A program made the translations under genes and the position numbers. 64,000 nucleotides of DNA from Coriolopsis trogii (lineage: Eukaryota; Basidiomycota; Agaricomycetes; Polyporales; Polyporaceae), in NCBI GenBank assembly GCA_020543525.1, contig JAHYIO010000007.1, positions 62,001 through 126,000 of the forward strand, in the 5' to 3' direction. Below are positions 58,665 through 64,000 of this stretch, one piece after another. Every line of letters begins with the position of its first letter. Position 1 is the first letter of the stretch. A model generated the notes under the pieces. It ran no database searches, was not told the origin of the DNA, and saw only the letters and a program-made list of their open reading frames with translations.

Positions 58665-60731
58665 TCACGGCCCATTCAGTACATGCAAGCAGCTTTCCAC
58701 AACGTCCATAGCATGTCCAACCTCCCCCACACCGATGTTCAGACTTGGCACAAGTCGGACAGCATCCGTCCCCGCCGTCAGCAACAGCACTCCTCGCTCC
58801 CGCGCCATGTCGACGACCCGCCCGGGGTGGCTCTTGTCCTTGAACCCCAGTCCGAGAATCAGCCCTCGGCCCCGCACCTTCTCCTCCAGCAATGTAGGGA
58901 ACCACCGTGTGAGCAGCGTGAGCCGCTCGCGCAAGTATTCACTCGTCTCCCGCACATGCGCCACGAACGCCTTGTCAGACAGGCGCGACAGTACGTGGTA
59001 CCCCAATGCACAGGCAAGGGGAGAGCCACCGAATGTCGTCCCGTGCGTGCCTGTCCAATCCCACATCCGTGTATTAGCCACCGGTGTTGCGGTGCATGCC
59101 TCTGTGAATTTACTCACCGGTAGTCATAACCTCCGCAACACTATCCCGCATGAGAACCGCACCAATGGGATAGCCGTTAGCCAGCGGCTTCGCCGTGGTC
59201 ACAATGTCGGGATGCGCGTCAACAGGAAGGCTCGAGTGCGCCCAAATGCTGCCTGTCCGATACAGTCCGCACTGTGACACAATCACGTTTCAGTCAGCTG
59301 CGAGCGTCCACAGACACAGGGAGTTGTGCTACTGCCATCGTGCTCGCGCTCCGATGCCACCGTCCGAGCATCATACGGAGACTTGACTCACCTGGATCTC
59401 ATCATAGATCAACACTGCACCGACTTCGTCGCAACGCTTCCTGAGAGAACGCAGCCACTCTACATCGGCAGCATGTATGCCGCCCTCTCCCTGGATAGGC
59501 TCTACGATGACTGCGCATGTCTTCTCTCCCACCAACTCGTCCAAGCCCGCGGTGTCGTTCAGCTGGCCGACCCTCACCCCAGGGATGAGGGGCATGAATG
59601 GCTTCTGGTACTTCGGGTTCGACGTCACGCTCAGGGCTCCCATGGACCGGCCGTGGAATCCACGCTCAAAGCAGACAATTTCGTACTTGTCGCACGAGGG
59701 ATCGTCCCAGGGCTTCCCAGCAGCAGCGGCCCAGCGCGTCTTGCCTATCTTCCGAGCCACCTTGAGTGCACCCTCGTTCGCCTCTGTTCCCGAGTTCGCG
59801 AAGAATACCTTCGCGCCCCCAGTCCCATCCGTCGGAGGATGCGAGCTGCCAGGAGCCCATCCGAGTCCACCCTCGGACTGCGTAAGCGTAATGAGAAGTT
59901 CCGCAAGCTTTCCAGCATGTTCATGATGATAGACATTGCTCGTGTGCAGAAGCGATGTGGCAGTGTTTCTCATAATCTATTCAAAGAGACACATTAGTAC
60001 AAGCGAAGGAATAAGTACCCAATAATGGTGCGCCAGGTGTACAAATGCGCACAATGGGATTCGCGAGGTGACAAATTGACACAGGGGATTTGACCATCGA
60101 CTCCCGGATTCACTTTAGGAATCTATCCTTGGGACCGGCTTGACGTGAGCCATGCTCACCCAAACGCGGTCCCTTACCAATGCGACATAACAAGGTCTTC
60201 GCACAGCACTCCGAACGTGCACATTAGTGCGGACAAATTTCGGTCTTCCCGCCCCGACAGCAAACAGGCCTCACCTCAACGTTCGCGAAAAGTCCGCACT
60301 CACCTCCAGAACACCCTCGTCCCCATGCCCGAGCGCATTGACGGCAATGCCCGAGCTAAAGTCCAGATACTGCCGCCCCTCGACGTCCCATACGTACGCG
60401 CCCTTCCCCTTCGCGAGCACAAACGGCGGGCGGGCGTACACCGGCAGGACGTACGCGTGCGAGCGGTCCAGCATCTCCTTGACCTTGGGCGTGATGGACG
60501 CCGCGTCCTCGGGGTGTGACACAGCAACATACCGTGTGCACGGGGCCTCGGGCAGCGGATGACCGCTCTCAGAGCTCTGAATAGTCAGCACCCAGACGAA
60601 CGGGCGTGCGTGCTGTGTGAGTGGATGAAGTCCGTGTGAGGTGGGTACGAGCTCACCAGGTATCGCGCTCCCAGGACACGTTTGGCGGGGCGAGCGAGCG
60701 TCCTGCCGGCTTGACGAGAGATGGCGCGCAT
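58665..60731 (-). CDS. ARG8: Acetylornithine aminotransferase, mitochondrial (ARG8)
   Basis: This PLP enzyme makes N-acetylornithine in arginine synthesis. The start MRAISRQAGRTLARPAKRVL is a basic mitochondrial presequence. The core reads RSHAYVLPVYARPPFVLAKG, DVEGRQYLDFSSGIAVNALG, ANSGTEANEGALKVARKIG, GFHGRSMGALSVTSNPKYQ and IVEPIQGEGGIHAAD. It continues LIYDEIQCGLYRTGSIWAHS and VTTAKPLANGYPIGAVLMRD with the PLP Lys, then GTHGTTFGGSPLACALGYHV. The C-terminus is VLLLTAGTDAVRLVPSLNIG. The intron after EGVLE (about 59975-60305) is near 330 nt, far longer than others in the window. TATA-like AAAGG/TTAAAAGG is about 40 bases upstream of the start. Confidence 0.93.
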
Positions 60732-61061
60732 GGTATATGGATGGTTGGCTGGCAAAAAGGTACCGCAGCCTTTTAAGTCGGAAGCAGGATGGAGGATGAG
60801 AGGAGGGCTTGGGGAGTCATGGCTGGAAGGAATAAATGACTTTCCGGCGCCAAGGCCCAACGCGCCGGATTTTACTATATCTAATCTGATTAGATGCAGA
60901 TTCAGGAACCGCCGACTAAAGCATCCCTCTTGCGAGTCAATCAGCTATGGCGAATGGAACATCCATATCAAACATATTGTACATAGGCAGCTAACAACAA
61001 GAGAGAACAATTTCTTCCTGAAGCAACTCTGTCAGAACTGTAGTACAGCACAGCGGGGCTT
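60732..61061. other. Intergenic region upstream of ARG8
   Basis: About 330 bases separate the ARG8 start from the stop of the CWC21-type gene, with ARG8 promoter elements near the left edge. CTAATCTGATTAG (60882-60894) is a near-perfect inverted repeat. No gene is seen. Confidence 0.4.
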
Positions 61062-62369
61062 TCAATCCCTGCTCCGACTCGAACCGGAGCTGACAGACAT
61101 GGACGAGTCGCTCGAAGACGAGCGTGCTCGGCGACGGGGTCCCCGCTCACCCGGGGGCAGAGGGGAGGGAGAACGGGATTCTTGCCGCTCCCTGTCCGGC
61201 GAACGCGAGCGCCGAACAGGCGACCTCGAACGTGATACAGACCTGGAAGGTGACCGGCGGTTCCTTCCGTACTTCGGCGGGGGTGACCGCGGGGGGTGAG
61301 GGGGAGGCGACCCGGACAATCCACGTTCGCCCCGGGAGGGAGGTTCAACAGACCCAGAACGCTTGTAGCGTGGCGGCGGAGACCTGGACTCGAAGCGGCG
61401 CCTGACGCGGGCTGGGGGTGAGGAAGGCGAGCGAGAAGCAACACGACGGCGAGGAGGCGAAGGAGAGCGACGGCGGGGAGGAGGCGAAGGAGAACGTCTG
61501 CGACGGTAGTCACGGTCGCCGTCAGGGGATCGTTCACGGCGGTATGGACTTCTGCTCCGGCTCCTACTGCGACGGTCACGATAGTCTCGGCCGCCACGAG
61601 AGGGAGGGAGCGGGGGTGGAGGCATCCTCTCTCTGCGTTTCATCTCCTCCTCACGTTCCTTCCTCCGCCGGTCTTCCTCTCGCCTCCGTAGGCGATCCCT
61701 CTCCTTGCGCTCGGCCTCCCATCGTTCCTTCTGCGCTGCCATCTTCGCACGCTCCTCCTCCCTCTGTCGCTCCCTTTCTTCCCTCTCCGCCAACCGCCGC
61801 ATCTTCTGCTCCTCTTGCTTCTCGCGATCAAAGGCATCTCCTTCGTGATAGTCACTGCGAGTACCGAAGGCACGCGCCATCTTATTGAGTTCGTCCTTTT
61901 TGGCGGCAGCGATGCCGTGCGTGTCAGAGGGCTTCAAAGCCTTCGCATTTTGGATCTGGGCGCTGGTTTCCGCCAGGAGCTTCGTGCGCAACTCGTTGAC
62001 TTGCTCCTCAATCATGTCTTCCTCCACTCTGAAAACCATCCATTGGAACACGGCTGTGGCAGAATAATGGACGTGACGTACCCTTCATCCTCCAATCTCA
62101 GTTGAAGTTCCAAACACTTTACTTCAACCTTCCGCTTCCTCTCGTGCTCCAAAATCTCCGCATCCGGTTCCCTGTGTTTTGGAGGTGCTGCATCCCATGC
62201 ACTTGCACGGTCTTGGACGCTTTGGAAGCTGCGCACAGCCGACAAGTTGCGCACCACGTATCCATTCGTGCCACTATGGAAGCACAGTAAGCCCAGAGTA
62301 ACACAGTACTTGATCCAGGCCTGTATCGTACCTTCCGCGAGGGGTTGTCAGACCGATGCCGTTGTACAT
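61062..62369 (-). CDS. CWC21: CWC21/SRRM2-type spliceosome protein with RS domain
   Basis: Cwc21/SRm300 joins the catalytic spliceosome and contacts Prp8 near the exon. The start MYNGIGLTTPRG is the absolutely conserved cwf21 N-terminus, continued across a short intron by GTNGYVVRNLSAVRSFQ. KHREPDAEILEHERKRKVEV and ELQLRLEDEGVEEDMIEEQV complete the cwf21 helix hairpin. The remaining ~300 residues are a charged Arg/Glu helix (EREERERQREEERAKMAAQK) and an RS-like domain rich in RSRSPYR, RSPSPPPRRRSP and SPS repeats. This makes it closer to SRRM2 than to the short yeast Cwc21. The start and family are secure; the RS tail is compositionally biased. Confidence 0.92.
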
Positions 62370-62668
62370 GGTGGAGGACCTCAAGTGATCTGTTAGGTGT
62401 TCAACCCGAATGGAGCCCACTAAGCGCGTGGTGGCTGAGTGCGAATGCTCTCGGCAAGCACCGAAGAATTCGTTGGGTCACGGGCCGCCACCGTCGCCAC
62501 AGGTTGTGCGTTCATCTTGAGTTGCAACGTTGAGGCTCGAAGTAGATTGCTTGCATGCGAGCAGCGGGAGCGCGAACTGTACGCCGCCGTGAGAATGTAT
62601 ACAATGGGAACATTTCTGGTGTCGTTGTACAGGTTAACATATTGGTTACACTGGCTGCTATGCTACTA
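62370..62668. other. Intergenic region
   Basis: About 300 bases contain the upstream region of the CWC21-type gene and the end of the esterase gene. No feature is seen. Confidence 0.4.
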
Positions 62669-63817
62669 CTACGCTATACCCAAAAACTCAAGATACTGCT
62701 GCTCGAACAGTGGAACGGTATGACCAACTCCCTGCGCAAGAATGGCCTGGAATTTGGGACCAAAGGTCGCGTTGGAGTATCCGCTTGGAAGGAACGGCTC
62801 GCTGACATTCGAGATCGGCGTGCTTGGGTAGCCGAAGACTGTCGTCCATTGCTTGATTTCTTCGAAAAAATTCTGAGGGAAGAGCGTCGTGTCTCTGAGA
62901 AGCAATGAGCATTACTATCGGAAGGCTGAGAGATTTTGAGGTTCGTACGCAGTGCCGTGCCACACTTGCATCTTGGGACGGTCCCCAGTGAAGCCCGGGA
63001 AAGCGTTGAGAACTCTCTGGGCCTGAGGGAAAGGTGAGAACGATCTGAAGTGCAAACAGACTCGGCTCAAGATACATACCCATTGCTGTCCGGTGAGAAT
63101 AAGTTTGCCATCAGCACACTGATTGTTCCACGAGTCCTCAGGCTGCCCAGGTAGAGAGAAGCACCCAAAGGCGACACCCGAATCAACGATCCCTGCCTTG
63201 AACACATCAGGATAGGCTCCTGCCAGAACGCTCGTCATCATAGCCCCCGAGGACGTGCCGACAGCAAAGACACGGTTCGGGTCGACGCCCCAATTCGCAA
63301 TGGCGAATCGCGCTGCTGAGGCGATGCTGAGCGAGTCACTACCGCCATTGTGCTTGAGAGTCTCGTCAGAAGAAACATCCCAGCATGTACCAGGGTGAGG
63401 CTGCAGTCGCACTCGTGAGCTGTAGGGTGGACAACGTCTAGCTGAACACTGACCGAAGATGGGAAGAGCAGGAGGTAGCCATGAGTCTCAGCGAGTTGCG
63501 CGAACTTGGAGCCCTGGAAGTACGCTTGTGCGGTACCGGTGCAAACTACACAGTCCAACAGGTAAGCAACAGATCCATAACAGGGTTCAAATCGAAGGCT
63601 TACAGTGACTTGCTACTATCAAAGGAGGTCTCGCTTGAAGCTTGGCGGGCTTGTACACGAACATGCCGACATTGTTGGGGTTGGTACCAAAGTTCGTAAT
63701 CTGATGCAACGTCGACGCCGGGATCGAATTGATGTTTGTCGGCGCGGACTGTGCACCGACGAGTAGGGTGAGAGGGAGGAGGGCACACAGCCCAAGGGCA
63801 GCTTGGAACAAGAACAT
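62669..63817 (-). CDS. Secreted CE1-type esterase (acetylxylan/feruloyl esterase or PHB-depolymerase-like)
   Basis: This is a secreted serine esterase, probably for plant cell-wall polysaccharides. The signal peptide is MFLFQAALGLCALLPLTLLV with a GAQSAP cut region. The mature part begins QITNFGTNPNNVGMFVYKP and RPPLIVA, then AYFQGSKFAQLAETHGYLLL and FPSSV. The nucleophile is in RVFAVGTSSGAMMTSVLAGA (GxSxG). AGIVDSGVAFGCFSLPGQ and KMQVWHGTAYEPQNL precede a likely acid residue, and the His is in GVGHTVPLFEQQYLEFLGIA at the end. The family is the PHB-depolymerase/CE1 group that lacks a cellulose-binding module here. Wood-decay fungi carry several copies. Substrate cannot be told from sequence. 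Confidence 0.85.
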
Positions 63818-63884
63818 CTAGCTGGGTGCGCTCTTGAGAGATGAAAGGAGAACGCTGTTGTGTCCGGTCGTGCACGTATGCTGC

Positions 63885-63900
63885 ACGCTACTTATACCTT
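63885..63900 (-). promoter_or_regulatory. Possible TATA box of the esterase gene
   Basis: The minus strand reads GTATAAGTAG here, about 75 bases upstream of the esterase start at 63817. Position and sequence fit a TATA element. Confidence 0.4.
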
Positions 63901-64000
63901 CATACTGTAAATCGACCGGTCGCAGCTGACCTTGCCTGCCTTGCCTAGACAACATACGGGCCTATGAATATAATGTGCCAGTCGTACGGTCCTACACCAG
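63901..64000. other. Promoter-proximal end of window
   Basis: The last 100 bases lie upstream of the esterase gene. There is no frame or repeat to report. Confidence 0.4.

Noticed and set aside
61640..61873. Arg-rich minus frame within the CWC21-type gene
   Set aside because: Alternative frame of the RS-domain exon.

Overview
The window is nuclear DNA from a filamentous basidiomycete, most likely a mushroom-forming Agaricomycete. The evidence is GC-rich coding sequence, many short phase-shifting introns (mostly 50-60 nt, GT...AG), dense genes on both strands, and protein families typical of fungi (LAG1, RRN7, VID27, KCS1, LYS12, ARG8, HEM1). I placed genes by joining exon-sized open frames across splice signals. 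Exon coordinates quoted in entries were worked out by hand; other genes are given as start-to-stop spans.

Layout. 1-2158: gene-poor, with a dense cluster of CACGAAG/CTTCGTG words, a diverged ~110 bp duplication and a 90 bp tandem array. 2159-7687: ceramide synthase, a GFD2-type DEDDh nuclease and a CENP-A histone. 8930-14531: a large low-complexity protein and a membrane-anchored germin-like cupin. 15549-25143: RRN7, an ER J-protein, glutamine synthetase and VID27. 25144-28542: an AT-rich, probably mobile-element-derived block and a long upstream region. 28543-36538: KCS1, then QCR9 and a mitochondrial uS11 protein head to head, then a CLD1/ABHD5-type hydrolase. 37051-43444: an orphan protein rich in SUMO-consensus sites, an MFS carrier and homoisocitrate dehydrogenase. 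43742-50926: three tandem MYND-finger paralogues, the first a pseudogene interrupted by an inserted element. 51115-63817: CDT2, ARL1, a WKF-domain protein, HEM1, ARG8, a CWC21-type splicing factor and a secreted CE1-like esterase.

Most of the window is housekeeping: sphingolipid and cardiolipin metabolism, centromere identity, Pol I transcription, nitrogen, lysine, arginine and haem synthesis, inositol pyrophosphates, Golgi trafficking and replication licensing. Mitochondrial functions cluster twice: QCR9/uS11m/CLD1-like, and HEM1/ARG8. The parts that look lineage-specific are the MYND array with its decayed member and palindromic insertion, the orphan protein at 37-39 kb, the AT-rich block at 26-27 kb and the repeats of the first 1.7 kb. 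I see no CRISPR array, rRNA or confidently supported tRNA, and no clear new multi-gene system. The MYND array and the SUMO-site protein are the best candidates for undescribed biology.
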